From positions 124,001 to 188,000 of the forward strand of contig NZ_VFWX01000009.1 of assembly GCF_006442965.1 (NCBI RefSeq): a DNA stretch of 64,000 bases, in the 5' to 3' direction. This DNA is from Mesorhizobium sp. CU3 (GTDB lineage: Bacteria > Pseudomonadota > Alphaproteobacteria > Rhizobiales > Rhizobiaceae). Shown here in pieces: positions 44,955 through 54,304 of the stretch. How positions within the stretch are numbered: position 1 is the first letter of the stretch; the number at the start of each line of letters is the position of its first letter. The position numbers and the translations under genes are program-made. Under the pieces are notes generated by a model. The model was not told the DNA's origin. It did no database searches and was given only the letters and a program-made list of their open reading frames with translations.

Positions 44955-45866
44955 ATGAACGTCCAGCGCCGCCTCCTGCCCAACACCGCCGCGCTCGCCG
45001 CCTTCGAGGCGGTGGCGCGGCTGGGCTCCTTCACCGCCGCCGCGCGCGAGCTCGATCTGACGCAGGGCGCCGTCAGCCGGCAGATCAACCTTTTGGAAGA
45101 ACAGTTCGGCCGCCGGCTGTTCGAGCGCGACAGCCGCAACGTCCGGCTGTCGACGGCGGGCGAGATCTATGCCGAAGCGGTGCGCTCGGCACTCGGGCAG
45201 TTGCGCGACGCCGCGCTCGGATTGATGAGCAATCGGCATAGCGGCGCTCTGAACCTCGCCATCCTGCCGACCTTCGGCACGCGCTGGCTGATGCCGCTGA
45301 TCCCGGATTTCGTCGCCCGCCACCCCGACATCACCATCAACTTCGCCACCCGCATCGGCCGCTTCGACTTCGTCCGCGAGCGCCTCGACGCCGCCATCCA
45401 TCACGGCATGCCCGATTGGCCGGATGCCGATTGCACGCTATTGATGCGCGAGACCGTGATGCCGGTGGCTTCGCCCGAATTCCTGGCCAGCCGCGCCATC
45501 GCCGCCCCGGCCGACATCAGCCGCCTGCCGCTGCTGCACATGGCGACGCGCCCCGGCGCCTGGAGCGAATGGTTCGAGGAGCAGGGCCTCAGCGCGCCGA
45601 CCGGACCCGGCATGCAATTCGAGCAGTTCGGCACGGTCGCGCAGGCCTGCATGGCCGGCCTCGGCGTGGCGCTGCTGCCAGAAATCCTGATCTCAGGTGA
45701 ATTGCAGCGCGGCCAACTGGTGCCCGCGCCCGGCCAGCCGATGCAGAGCCGCAGCGCTTACTATCTGGTCGTGCCGCTCGACAAGCGCGGCCACCCGCCG
45801 GTCGCCAGTTTTCGCGACTGGCTGTTGGGCCAGATCGGCAAGGAGCCGGCTGTGCTGGCGTGGTAG
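44955..45866 (+). CDS. LysR-family transcriptional regulator (GcvA-like)
   Basis: 303 aa. N-terminal winged helix at about 8-66 (LGSFTAAARELDLTQGAVSRQI) and a LysR substrate domain from about 92 (LNLAILPTFGTRWLMPLIPDF). The neighbour in divergent orientation is gcdH, so it probably activates that gene in response to a lysine- or glutarate-derived metabolite. It is followed directly by the orphan tex tail. Confidence 0.92.
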   Translation: MNVQRRLLPNTAALAAFEAVARLGSFTAAARELDLTQGAVSRQINLLEEQFGRRLFERDSRNVRLSTAGEIYAEAVRSALGQLRDAALGLMSNRHSGALNLAILPTFGTRWLMPLIPDFVARHPDITINFATRIGRFDFVRERLDAAIHHGMPDWPDADCTLLMRETVMPVASPEFLASRAIAAPADISRLPLLHMATRPGAWSEWFEEQGLSAPTGPGMQFEQFGTVAQACMAGLGVALLPEILISGELQRGQLVPAPGQPMQSRSAYYLVVPLDKRGHPPVASFRDWLLGQIGKEPAVLAW

Positions 45867-45940
45867 CTACTTCCGCTTCATCGCCTCGGCCAAAGCCGCG
45901 CCGAACGCGCCCTGCGAGGACCGCTCCGGCTGGCGCTGCA
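45867..45940 (-). pseudogene. Orphan diverged copy of the tex 3' end
   Basis: Read leftward it gives [20 protein letters not shown] then KRK and a stop, the last ~23 codons of tex, with nothing of tex upstream. The nucleotide match to the real end at 46575-46648 is about 64 of 72 bases, and nearly all differences are silent. It marks one edge of the inserted parDE unit. Confidence 0.85.
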
Positions 45941-45953
45941 TCTCGACGTTCCG

Positions 45954-46238
45954 CTACAGCAGTTCCTGCCACCGCCGTGCGCCATGAACGACGCGCACGA
46001 TCTCGGCTCCGTTGTCGATTTGGCGATAGAGGATAAGGTAGTTTCCTGCGGGAAACGTGCGCAGGTCCGCCCGCACCTCCGGCCGGGCAACGCCCATTCC
46101 TGGCATTTCGGCGATGCGCTGGCAAAGGGCGAGTATTTCACCATACCAGCGCAACGCCGCCGACGGACTATCTTCGGCGATATAAAGCGCGATTGCCTCG
46201 ATATCCGCCTCGGCTTCCGGTCGTAAGCGCAGCGTCAT
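45954..46238 (-). CDS. parE: RelE/ParE-family toxin
   Basis: 94 aa. RLRPEAEADIEAIALYIAED at the N-terminus and FPAGNYLILYRQIDNGAEIVRVVHGARRW at the end are the ParE pattern. ParE toxins usually poison DNA gyrase; RelE relatives cut mRNA, and the sequence favours ParE. It starts immediately after the antitoxin stop (TAG then ATG). The pair sits between two copies of the tex 3' end. Confidence 0.88.
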   Translation of the reverse strand: MTLRLRPEAEADIEAIALYIAEDSPSAALRWYGEILALCQRIAEMPGMGVARPEVRADLRTFPAGNYLILYRQIDNGAEIVRVVHGARRWQELL

Positions 46239-46517
46239 CTACGATTTGCGTCCGGCGATTTTCGCGTCGAGCTTGTTTTTGATCCGGGCGAAAGCCTGAG
46301 CGCCATCGACCGCGTCGCCGCTTGCCATACCTTCATCCCAAAGACGGCCCAGCTCATGGATGGCCTGCTCACGCTGTGTCCGACGAAATTTCCAGTCGCG
46401 CAATGCCTCGCGCATGACTTCGCTTGCCGAGGCGTATTCACCCGCGGCGACGACCTCGCGCATCATGTTTGCCATTTCGGGAGTGAGGGCAACGCTCACT
46501 TTCTCAACATTCGCCAT
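46239..46517 (-). CDS. parD: ParD-type antitoxin (ribbon-helix-helix)
   Basis: 92 aa. The N-terminal ribbon-helix-helix ([21 protein letters not shown], then [15 protein letters not shown]) binds operator DNA; the C-terminal part should wrap the toxin. Read leftward ahead of parE with no gap, as in autoregulated parDE operons. The promoter is expected at 46518-46574, between parD and the tex stop. Confidence 0.88.
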   Translation of the reverse strand: MANVEKVSVALTPEMANMMREVVAAGEYASASEVMREALRDWKFRRTQREQAIHELGRLWDEGMASGDAVDGAQAFARIKNKLDAKIAGRKS

Positions 46518-46575
46518 ATCGATATGGTAGGCAACCTTACCACCGTTTGCAAGAAAGCTGCTCGCAATCGCTGCG

Positions 46576-48894
46576 CTACTTCCGCTTCATCGCCTCGGCG
46601 AGCGCCGCGCCGAATGCGCCCTGCGAAGGCCGTTCCGGCTGACGCTGCGGTGCCGGCGAGCGTGGCGCCGACTTGCCGCCGCCATTGTCGCGCGGGCCTC
46701 GCTGAGCTCCACCTTCGCCGCCATCCTTGCGCATCGACAGCGCAATGCGCTTGCGCTTGATGTCGACGTCGACGACGCGGACCTTCACCACGTCGCCCGC
46801 CTTCACCACCTCATGCGCGTCCTTGATGAAGCGGTCGGCCAGTTGCGAGACATGCACCAGCCCGTCCTGATGCACGCCGATATCGACGAAGGCGCCGAAG
46901 GCCGCGACGTTGGTGACAGTACCCTCGAGCAGCATGCCGGGCTTCAGATCCTTGATGTCGTCGACGCCATCGGCAAAGATCGCCGTCTTGAAGCCAGGGC
47001 GCGGATCGCGTCCCGGCTTCTCCAGCTCGGCGATGATGTCGCGCACCGTCGGCAGGCCGAAGCGCTCGTCGACGAAGATGCGCGGGTCGAGCGCCTTGAG
47101 CGCGGCGCTGTCGCCCATCAGCGCGCGCACGTCACGACCGCAGGCGGCGACGATCTTCTTCGCCACGCCATAGGCTTCGGGATGTACCGACGAGGCATCG
47201 AGCGGCTCGCTGCCATTGGCGATGCGCAGGAAACCGGCGGACTGTTCGAACGCGCGCGGCCCGAGCCGCGCCACCTTCAGCAGCTCCTTGCGACTGGCAA
47301 ACGGCCCGGTCGCATCGCGATGCGCGACGATGGCCTCGGCAAGCGACGGCCCCAGCCCCGACACCCGCGCCAAGAGCGGCGCCGACGCCGTGTTGAGGTC
47401 GACGCCGACGGCGTTGACCGCGTCCTCGACCACCGCTTCCAGCGAGCGGCCAAGCCGGTACTGGTCGACATCATGCTGGTACTGGCCGACGCCGATCGAT
47501 TTCGGCTCGATCTTGACCAGTTCGGCCAGCGGATCCTGCAGGCGCCTTGCGATCGACACCGCGCCGCGCAGCGACACATCGAGGCCGGGGAATTCCGCCG
47601 CCGCCGTCGCCGACGCGGAATAGACCGAGGCGCCCGCCTCGCTGACGATCACCTTGAGCGGCTTGGGACCTGACCCGGCCGGCAGATCCGACAGCATGTC
47701 GGCGACCAGCTTTTCCGTCTCGCGGCTCCCGGTGCCGTTGCCGATCGAGATCAGCTCGACCTTGTGCTGGCGGATGAGTGCGGCGAGCTCCGCCTGCGTG
47801 CCGCGCACGTCGTTCTTCGGCGGGAACGGATAGACCGTCGTCGTCGCCACCAGCTTGCCGGTGCCGTCGACCACCGCCACCTTGACGCCGGTGCGGATGC
47901 CGGGGTCGAGCCCCATGGTCGGCCGCGAGCCCGCGGGAGCTGCGAGCAAAAGGTCCTTCAAATTGCGGGCAAAGACGTGGATCGCCTCTTCCTCGGCCCG
48001 CTCGCGCAAATCGCGCATCAGATCGAGCGTCAGATGCAGCGAAAGCTTGATGCGCCAGGTCCAGCCGGCGACTTCCATCAGCCAGCGGTCGCCCGGCAGC
48101 GTGCCGCCGATCGCATAGGCATTGGCGATCATGCGCTCGACCGGCTTCACCGGCGAGGCGTCATCGGCGTCGACCTCGATGTCGAGCGACAGCACCTCTT
48201 CGTTGCGGCCGCGCAGCATGGCCAAGGCACGGTGGCTGGGCACGCCCGACCAGCGCTCGACATGGTCGAAATAGTCGGAGAATTTCGCGCCGGCCTCCTG
48301 CTTGCCGTCGACGACTTTCGCGCGCAGGAAGGCGCGCTCCTTCATGTAGGCGCGCAGCTTGCCGACCAGGTCGGCATTCTCGGCGAACTGCTCCGACAGG
48401 ATGTCGCGCGCCCCTTCGAGCGCCGCCTTGGCGTCCGCCACCTCTTCGGTGACATAGGCGAGCGCCAGTTCCGCCGGCACCGCCGAGCGATCGGCCAGGA
48501 TCGCTTCGGCGAGCGGCCCAAGTCCGCGCTCCTTGGCGATCTCGGCCTTGGTGCGGCGCTTCGGCTTATAGGGAAGATAGATGTCTTCGAGCTCCGCCTT
48601 GGTGGCGGCCGTCGCGATCTTGGCCTCGAGTTCCTCGGTCAGCTTGCCCTGCTCGCGAATCGAGCCGAGGATCGTCTCGCGACGCGCATCGAGCTCGCGC
48701 AGATAGGCGAGCCGTTCGGAGAGGTCGCGCAACTGCGTATCGTCGAGCCCGCCGGTGACTTCCTTGCGGTAGCGCGCCACGAACGGCACCGTCGCGCCCT
48801 CGTCAAGCAACCCGATCGCCGCCGCGGCCTGCTCCGGCCGCGCCTTGATCTCGGCGGCGATGATTGCTGCGATGCGCTTGATATCGGATGCCAT
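46576..48894 (-). CDS. tex: Tex-type RNA-binding transcription accessory protein
   Basis: 772 aa, full length. N-terminal Tex domain, YqgF/RNase H-like fold ([20 protein letters not shown]), HhH motifs ([20 protein letters not shown]) and an S1 domain near 650-720 ([20 protein letters not shown]). The tail is low-complexity and Gly/Pro/Arg rich. It acts with the transcription machinery on RNA. Its 3' end is the target of the duplication that brackets parDE. Confidence 0.95.
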   Translation of the reverse strand: MASDIKRIAAIIAAEIKARPEQAAAAIGLLDEGATVPFVARYRKEVTGGLDDTQLRDLSERLAYLRELDARRETILGSIREQGKLTEELEAKIATAATKAELEDIYLPYKPKRRTKAEIAKERGLGPLAEAILADRSAVPAELALAYVTEEVADAKAALEGARDILSEQFAENADLVGKLRAYMKERAFLRAKVVDGKQEAGAKFSDYFDHVERWSGVPSHRALAMLRGRNEEVLSLDIEVDADDASPVKPVERMIANAYAIGGTLPGDRWLMEVAGWTWRIKLSLHLTLDLMRDLRERAEEEAIHVFARNLKDLLLAAPAGSRPTMGLDPGIRTGVKVAVVDGTGKLVATTTVYPFPPKNDVRGTQAELAALIRQHKVELISIGNGTGSRETEKLVADMLSDLPAGSGPKPLKVIVSEAGASVYSASATAAAEFPGLDVSLRGAVSIARRLQDPLAELVKIEPKSIGVGQYQHDVDQYRLGRSLEAVVEDAVNAVGVDLNTASAPLLARVSGLGPSLAEAIVAHRDATGPFASRKELLKVARLGPRAFEQSAGFLRIANGSEPLDASSVHPEAYGVAKKIVAACGRDVRALMGDSAALKALDPRIFVDERFGLPTVRDIIAELEKPGRDPRPGFKTAIFADGVDDIKDLKPGMLLEGTVTNVAAFGAFVDIGVHQDGLVHVSQLADRFIKDAHEVVKAGDVVKVRVVDVDIKRKRIALSMRKDGGEGGAQRGPRDNGGGKSAPRSPAPQRQPERPSQGAFGAALAEAMKRK

Positions 48895-49016
48895 GCTCGT
48901 TCCTGTCGAAAAGAGCGGCGACCATAGGCCGGGATGTCCGATCCGCCAACCGCGCCGGTTTCAATCGGCGCCAAGGGTCCACAGGAAACAGCCGGACCAG
49001 AGAACCACCGATCGGC

Positions 49017-50195
49017 TCAGACCATTCCGCTCAAAGCTTCGAAAAAAGCCACGACTTGCTCGTCAAGCCTATCATCCACCGGCTCCGGCTGCGACGACAT
49101 CTTGGCGATCACCACTTCGGCCTTCGGATTGACGTAGAGCCATTGCCCATGGATGCCGATGCCGCAGAAAGCGCCGCTGTCGTGGCCGGTCTGGTACCAT
49201 TTGTTGCGGTAGCGCCCTTTGGGGAAGAGGAATGCCATGGTGCCGCGCTGCCAGGCCTCATGGCTGCCGCCGCTCGCGATCGTGTCGCGCACCCAGGCTT
49301 CGGGCAGTATGCGGCGGCCATTGGCCATGCCGCCCTGCCGCATCATCTCGCCGATGCGGGCGAGGTCGCGCGGCGTCATCGACATCCCGCCGGCGGTGCG
49401 CGCCGTGCCTTCCATGTCGACCGTCACCGACATTTCGCTGGCAGCACCCAGCGGCAGCCAGAGCTTTTCGCCGAGCAAATCACCGACGCGTTTACCCGAC
49501 GCCCGCTCCACCAGGATGCCCAGCATATCCGAATTGGGTGAGCGGTAGCGGTAGCTCTGCCCGTGCGGTTCGGCGAGACGCTGCAACGTCATGAGGAATG
49601 CCTTCAGGCTTTCCGACCCCCCACCCGGGTTCCACAGCGTCGAGCGGCGATAGCGGGCAAAGGCGCTTTGCGGATCGAGATAGGCTTCCTCGAAATCGAG
49701 GCTGACCGTCATGTCGAGCACATGGCGCACGCTGGCATCGCCATAGGCCGAACCCTTGGCCTCCGGAATATATCGGGTCACCGGCGCTTGCGGGTCGAAC
49801 GCGCCCTCGTCTTCCAGAATGCCGGCCAGGATCGCCGTCACAGACTTGCTGATCGAGAAGATGATGTGGCGGGCGCCGAAATCCATATACGGCGACGACC
49901 AATCGCCGGCCACCTTGCCGGCCTTCACGATCGTCAGCGCGTCTGTATCGGACCGTTTCAGGAAAGCCTCGACGGTTTCCGGACCGGCAGCGAGCGTGAC
50001 CTTTTCGCCAAGCAGGTCACCAAGCGGTTTCGCCGGTTCCGCGCCGCCAGGCGCCGCCGCGATATGCACGCTGGGCACCAGCTCGCCCGCATTCTGGAAA
50101 GACCATCGGTTGAGCGGCGAAAGCCGCCAGTTTTCCAGCCGCACATCACTGCGGGCAAAGCCGTATTTGGTCTCGAACGCGGTCTTGCCGATCAC
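49017..50195 (-). CDS. Serine hydrolase, beta-lactamase/esterase family
   Basis: 392 aa from a GTG at 50195 with GGAG 7 nt upstream; the longer frame overlaps the previous gene and is rejected. The SxxK nucleophile motif is in IIFSISKSVTAILAG, the Tyr motif in YRYRSPNSDMLG. No signal peptide, so probably a cytosolic class C beta-lactamase-fold esterase, amidase or peptidase rather than a resistance enzyme. It has the same organisation as the 50222 gene, 26 bases upstream. Confidence 0.8.
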   Translation of the reverse strand: MIGKTAFETKYGFARSDVRLENWRLSPLNRWSFQNAGELVPSVHIAAAPGGAEPAKPLGDLLGEKVTLAAGPETVEAFLKRSDTDALTIVKAGKVAGDWSSPYMDFGARHIIFSISKSVTAILAGILEDEGAFDPQAPVTRYIPEAKGSAYGDASVRHVLDMTVSLDFEEAYLDPQSAFARYRRSTLWNPGGGSESLKAFLMTLQRLAEPHGQSYRYRSPNSDMLGILVERASGKRVGDLLGEKLWLPLGAASEMSVTVDMEGTARTAGGMSMTPRDLARIGEMMRQGGMANGRRILPEAWVRDTIASGGSHEAWQRGTMAFLFPKGRYRNKWYQTGHDSGAFCGIGIHGQWLYVNPKAEVVIAKMSSQPEPVDDRLDEQVVAFFEALSGMV

Positions 50196-50221
50196 GATGT
50201 TCTCCGGGTGTATCTTGAAAT

Positions 50222-51418
50222 TCAGGCCAGCGCTGCGGCGATAGCGTGCACAGCCTTCTGCGTCGCCACCGAATAGGCCGAGTTGAGGAAATCCGGATAG
50301 GTCGAAAGCTTCACCACGACCATCCGGTGTTCCCAGTTCATATGGATCATCTGGCCGAACACGCCGCGGCACATCAGGGAGCGCGAGCGCGGATCCTCGA
50401 TCCAGAACTGGTTGCGGTAGCTGCCCTCCGGCAGGCTCGGATTGAAGTTGGGACCATGCCGGCCATTGCGCGTCGCCTCGATCCAATCTGCCGGGATCAC
50501 ACCGCCGCCATTGTCGAGGATCAACTGGCCGAAGCGGCCATAGTCGCGCAGCGTTGCGTTGAAGCCGCCATCGGCCAGCGCATAGCCGGCGCTGTCGACG
50601 GTGAAGCAGGCGCTCTCGTCGGCGCCGAGCTTTTGCCAGATTTCCTCGGAGACGAGTTGTGCCAGGCGCTTGCCGCTAACCCTTTCCATGATGAAGGCGA
50701 GCACATCGGTCTCGATCGAGCGGTACTCGAACGCCTCGCCATGCGGGCGTACCCGGTCCTTCAGCCGCAGGATCAGCTCGAACAGATGCGTCGGCCACTG
50801 GAAATCGGGATCGCTTCCAGGCGGAATCGGCTTCCAGCCGGTGGCGACGTCGACCTGGCCGATCTCGGAATAGCGATCGGTGTATTCTTCCGAAAAGCGC
50901 ACGCCCGTCGTCATGTCGAGCACGTGCTGCACGGTTGCGCCGGCCCAGCCTGTATCGCCGAGTTCCGGCAGATAGTCGGTCACCAGCTTCGCCGGATCGA
51001 TCAGGCCGCGTCCGACCAGTATGCCGCACACCGAACCGGTGACGGACTTCGCCATCGACTGCGACAGATGCAGCGTGCGCTCGTCCATGCCGTTGAAATA
51101 GCGCTCATAGACGACCTTGCCGTCCTTGAGCACCAGGAAACCGTCGGCATAAGTCTCATCGAGCAATCCTGCGAGCGTCGTCGCCGCACCTTTACTGTCG
51201 ACCACCGGCAGTTCGTCGAGATCGACCTCCGCGCGCTCCAGGCGGCGGCGATGGCCGTTGCCGCGCCAGACCTCGACCGTCGGCAGGAATTCGCGGATGT
51301 GCTGGAAGGCCCAGCGGTTCCATGGCGGCCGGTCCCAATCGAGCTTCGGCGGCACCAGCTTTGGCGGCGAGCCCTGCATGATCGGCGGCCGCGGATCGGA
51401 ATTGCGGTACGATGTCAT
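50222..51418 (-). CDS. Serine hydrolase, beta-lactamase/esterase family
   Basis: 398 aa from the ATG at 51418 with GGGGAGG ahead. SxxK motif in LHLSQSMAKSVTGSV, Tyr in FEYRSIETDVLAFI. No signal peptide. Paralogue of the 49017 gene, in one transcript with it. It lies just beyond the terminator of the polyamine transport operon, so it has its own promoter, near 51420-51440. Substrate unknown. Confidence 0.8.
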   Translation of the reverse strand: MTSYRNSDPRPPIMQGSPPKLVPPKLDWDRPPWNRWAFQHIREFLPTVEVWRGNGHRRRLERAEVDLDELPVVDSKGAATTLAGLLDETYADGFLVLKDGKVVYERYFNGMDERTLHLSQSMAKSVTGSVCGILVGRGLIDPAKLVTDYLPELGDTGWAGATVQHVLDMTTGVRFSEEYTDRYSEIGQVDVATGWKPIPPGSDPDFQWPTHLFELILRLKDRVRPHGEAFEYRSIETDVLAFIMERVSGKRLAQLVSEEIWQKLGADESACFTVDSAGYALADGGFNATLRDYGRFGQLILDNGGGVIPADWIEATRNGRHGPNFNPSLPEGSYRNQFWIEDPRSRSLMCRGVFGQMIHMNWEHRMVVVKLSTYPDFLNSAYSVATQKAVHAIAAALA

Positions 51419-51440
51419 CAAATCCTCCCCGGACAATAAG

Positions 51441-51464
51441 AAAGGGAGGCCGGAGCCTCCCCTC
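51441..51464 (-). terminator. Rho-independent terminator of the pot operon
   Basis: On the minus strand GGGAGGC-TCCG-GCCTCCC is followed by TTTCTTATT, a textbook intrinsic terminator about 20 bases after the potF stop. Confidence 0.8.
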
Positions 51465-51484
51465 CTACATGATTTCGCGCCGGA

Positions 51485-52513
51485 CTATTTGCGCAGATTG
51501 GTCCAGATCTTGTTGTAGATCTCCACCACTTCCGGCGGGCATGGCGGCACGAATTCCGGCGTCGGCGCGCCGGCCGGCGGATTGAGCTCCGGCGAGTTGG
51601 CGAAGTCCGGCGTCAGGAATTTGTGGCTGCCGGCAATGCCGTTGTCGTAGCCGGCGAAGTCCGAGATCAGCGCCGCGTTCTCGGGCGCCATGACGAAATC
51701 CTGGAACAGCTTGGCGTTGTCCAGGTTTTTGGCCCCCTTCAGCACCGCGACATTGTCCATCCAACCTTCGATGCCTTCCTTCGGATAGGCATATTTGATC
51801 GCCGGGATCTTCTGGCGAGAACGATAGGTCGCGCCGTTCCACTGCTCGGTGACGATGACGTCGCCCGAGGTGATCTTGGTGATGGTGTCGTAGCTGAAGG
51901 TCTTCCACGACGGCTTGGCGGCCATGAGGATATCGTTGACCTTCTTCAGGTTCGCCTTGTCGGCGCCGCAGCGCGGCACGCCTGCATAGCGCTCGGCCGC
52001 GTGCATGACGGTGTTGACGTCGTCGAGCACGTTGATCTGGCCCTTGAGCTCATCCGGCGGGTTGAACAGGATGGCGTAGGTGTCGATGTCGCCTTTGAAC
52101 TTGTCGGTGTTGACCGCGAAGGCCGTCGTGCCGAACTGCCAGGGCGCGGTGTAGTGGCGGCCGGAGTCCCAATAGACATCGACGAAGCGCGGATCGATGT
52201 TCTTGCCGTTAGGCATCGCATTGGGCTCGGTCTTTTCGAGCAGGCCCTCTTCGACCATGATCTTCACGGTGTAATCGGACGGCACCACGATGTCGTAGCC
52301 GGAATTGCCGGCGCGCACCTTGGACAGCATGGTTTCGTTGGAATCGTAGTCGTCCAGCGTCACCTTGATGTTGTATTGCTTCTCGAACTTCTCGATCAGC
52401 TTGGGGTTGGTGTAGTCGCCCCAATTGTAGATGTGCAGTTCGCCGTCGGCGAGCGCCGGCACGGCCCATAACAGCACGGCCGCGGAAACGGCCGCCATCA
52501 GTTTTGCAGACAT
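51485..52513 (-). CDS. potF: Polyamine ABC transporter substrate-binding protein (PotF/PotD type)
   Basis: 342 aa with a signal peptide cut at about residue 22 (VPALADG). The mature start LHIYNWGDYTNPKLIEKFEK is the family hallmark. Later DVVVPSDYTV-type and DNTVMHAAERY-like segments are present. Binds putrescine or spermidine in the periplasm. Strong Shine-Dalgarno (AAGGAG). Last gene of the operon, just before the terminator. Confidence 0.9.
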   Translation of the reverse strand: MSAKLMAAVSAAVLLWAVPALADGELHIYNWGDYTNPKLIEKFEKQYNIKVTLDDYDSNETMLSKVRAGNSGYDIVVPSDYTVKIMVEEGLLEKTEPNAMPNGKNIDPRFVDVYWDSGRHYTAPWQFGTTAFAVNTDKFKGDIDTYAILFNPPDELKGQINVLDDVNTVMHAAERYAGVPRCGADKANLKKVNDILMAAKPSWKTFSYDTITKITSGDVIVTEQWNGATYRSRQKIPAIKYAYPKEGIEGWMDNVAVLKGAKNLDNAKLFQDFVMAPENAALISDFAGYDNGIAGSHKFLTPDFANSPELNPPAGAPTPEFVPPCPPEVVEIYNKIWTNLRK

Positions 52514-52551
52514 TTATGTTCTCCTTGCCTTCCCATTGTTGTGTTTGGAGC

Positions 52552-53364
52552 TCATTTGGCGCGTCGCCGCGCGATCAGGAACGAGACCGAGACGAACAGG
52601 ATCGACACCATGAGCAGGATAGTCGAGATGGCGTTGATCTCGGGCGTCATCGGCCGCCGGATCTGGTTCCAGATGTAGAGGGGCAGCGTCGTCTGGCCGG
52701 GACCGGCGACAAGCTGGGTGATGGTGAAATCGTCGAAGGAGACGATGAAGGCGAGTGCTGCGCCCGACATGATGCCGGGAACCAGCAGCGGCAGCGTGAT
52801 GCGCCGGAACGCATTCCATGGTGTCGCGTAGAGGTCGGCAGCCGCATATTCCAGCGTCAGGTCCATATCCTCCAGCCGCGCCCGGATCGGCATATAGGCA
52901 AAGGGGATGCAGAACACGGTGTGGGCCAGGATCAGATTGCCGATGCCGAAATTCAGCCCGAACGCGCCGGCGATCAGCGCGAAGAAAGACAGCGTCGCAA
53001 CAGCCGTGATGATCTCGGGCACCATCAGCGGGAGGTTGATGACCATGAAAGCCGCAGCCAGCCCGCGCCAGGGCTTGACCCGCGTCATGCCGATCGCGGC
53101 AAGCGTGGCACAGATCGTCGAGACGATCGTCGCGGTTACCGAGATGATCAGCGTGTTGCGCGCAGCCGCATGGAATTCCTCGTTGCCGAACGCGGTGCCG
53201 TACCAGTTGAGCGTGACGCCTTCCCAATGCGTGACCAGCGAGCCGCTGTTGAACGAGAAGATCATCAGGATCAGCACCGGCACATAGAGCACCAGGAGGC
53301 AGATGATGGCGATCGTGCGGAAGCCCGGCTGGTCCTTGATGTCCATGACGCGGGGCTCAGCCAT
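52552..53364 (-). CDS. potI: Polyamine ABC transporter permease (PotI type)
   Basis: 270 aa from the ATG at 53364, which lies 8 bases inside the end of the other permease. Membrane spans begin with TIAIICLLVLYVPVLILMIF; the EAA-like loop reads EYAAADLYATPWNAFRRITL. Pairs with potH to form the channel. Confidence 0.88.
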   Translation of the reverse strand: MAEPRVMDIKDQPGFRTIAIICLLVLYVPVLILMIFSFNSGSLVTHWEGVTLNWYGTAFGNEEFHAAARNTLIISVTATIVSTICATLAAIGMTRVKPWRGLAAAFMVINLPLMVPEIITAVATLSFFALIAGAFGLNFGIGNLILAHTVFCIPFAYMPIRARLEDMDLTLEYAAADLYATPWNAFRRITLPLLVPGIMSGAALAFIVSFDDFTITQLVAGPGQTTLPLYIWNQIRRPMTPEINAISTILLMVSILFVSVSFLIARRRAK

Positions 53365-54304
53365 GCTGCACCTTCCCCGACGTGTTGCGGACATAGAAGT
53401 AAAGCGCGACCAGCACCGCTGCCATCAGGATCAGCGCTTGCGCGCAGCCGAGCGGCCAGTTGCGCCCGGAGCCGAACTGCTGAGCGATCAGGTCGCCGAT
53501 CATCAGGTGGATTCCGCCGCCCAGGATCAGGGGCGTCACATAGGCGCCGAGCGCCGGAATGAAAACCAGCAGGCAGCCGGCGATGATACCGGGCTTCGAC
53601 AGCGGAATGATCACCCGCCACAGCACTTGCCGACGCGTCGCATAGAGGTCGTAGGCTGCCTCGATCAGCCGGAAGTCGAGCTTTTCGAGGCTCGAATAGA
53701 GCGGCAGCACCATGAACGGCAGGAAGGCGTAGAGCAGGCCGAGTTGAATGGCGAAGTTGGTGTAGAGCATGGTGATCGGTTTATCGATCACGCCGAGCCC
53801 GATCAGCGCGTTGTTGATCAGGCCCTCGTCGCGGATGATGAACATGATCGCCAGCGTGCGCACCAGAAGATTCGACCAGAACGGAATGGTGATCAGAAGC
53901 ACCCACCAGTTGCGCTGCGCCGGCGGACGCGTCGCCATGAAATAGGCGGTCGGGAAACCGAGCAGCAGACAGATCACAGTGGTCACCACCGCGAACAGGA
54001 ACGAACGCAGATAGATGATCAGGAAATCCGGCGTGAACTGCAGCGTGTCGTCGAAAATGTCGCGCTGAAACACGAAGTTCAGATAGGCGTCGGTCGAGAA
54101 CTGCCACTGCACACCGCCATAAGGCGCGGCGGCCAGGAACGAATAGACGCAGATGATGATCAGCGGCAGCACGCCGAACACGCCGATGATGGTCAGCGCC
54201 GGCAGCGACAAGAGCCGGTTGCGCCGCGCGCTGTTCTTGACCGCCTGCGCTTCGAACAAGGCGGCCTTGGAGAGCGGAGCAGAGGAGAGGGCGGCTGTCG
54301 TCAT
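53357..54304 (-). CDS. potH: Polyamine ABC transporter permease (PotH type)
   Basis: 315 aa. First span around LPALTIIGVFGVLPLIIICV; EAA loop RLIEAAYDLYATRRQVLWRV. Its start overlaps the potG stop and its end overlaps potI, so potG-H-I are coupled. Confidence 0.88.
   Translation of the reverse strand: MTTAALSSAPLSKAALFEAQAVKNSARRNRLLSLPALTIIGVFGVLPLIIICVYSFLAAAPYGGVQWQFSTDAYLNFVFQRDIFDDTLQFTPDFLIIYLRSFLFAVVTTVICLLLGFPTAYFMATRPPAQRNWWVLLITIPFWSNLLVRTLAIMFIIRDEGLINNALIGLGVIDKPITMLYTNFAIQLGLLYAFLPFMVLPLYSSLEKLDFRLIEAAYDLYATRRQVLWRVIIPLSKPGIIAGCLLVFIPALGAYVTPLILGGGIHLMIGDLIAQQFGSGRNWPLGCAQALILMAAVLVALYFYVRNTSGKVQHG

Noticed and set aside
45940..46574. parDE as part of a phage or integron cassette
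   Set aside because: No integrase, attC-like site or phage gene seen; only the tex-tail repeats support insertion.
49017..51418. Antibiotic resistance beta-lactamases
   Set aside because: No signal peptides and motifs closer to esterase/peptidase members of the fold.
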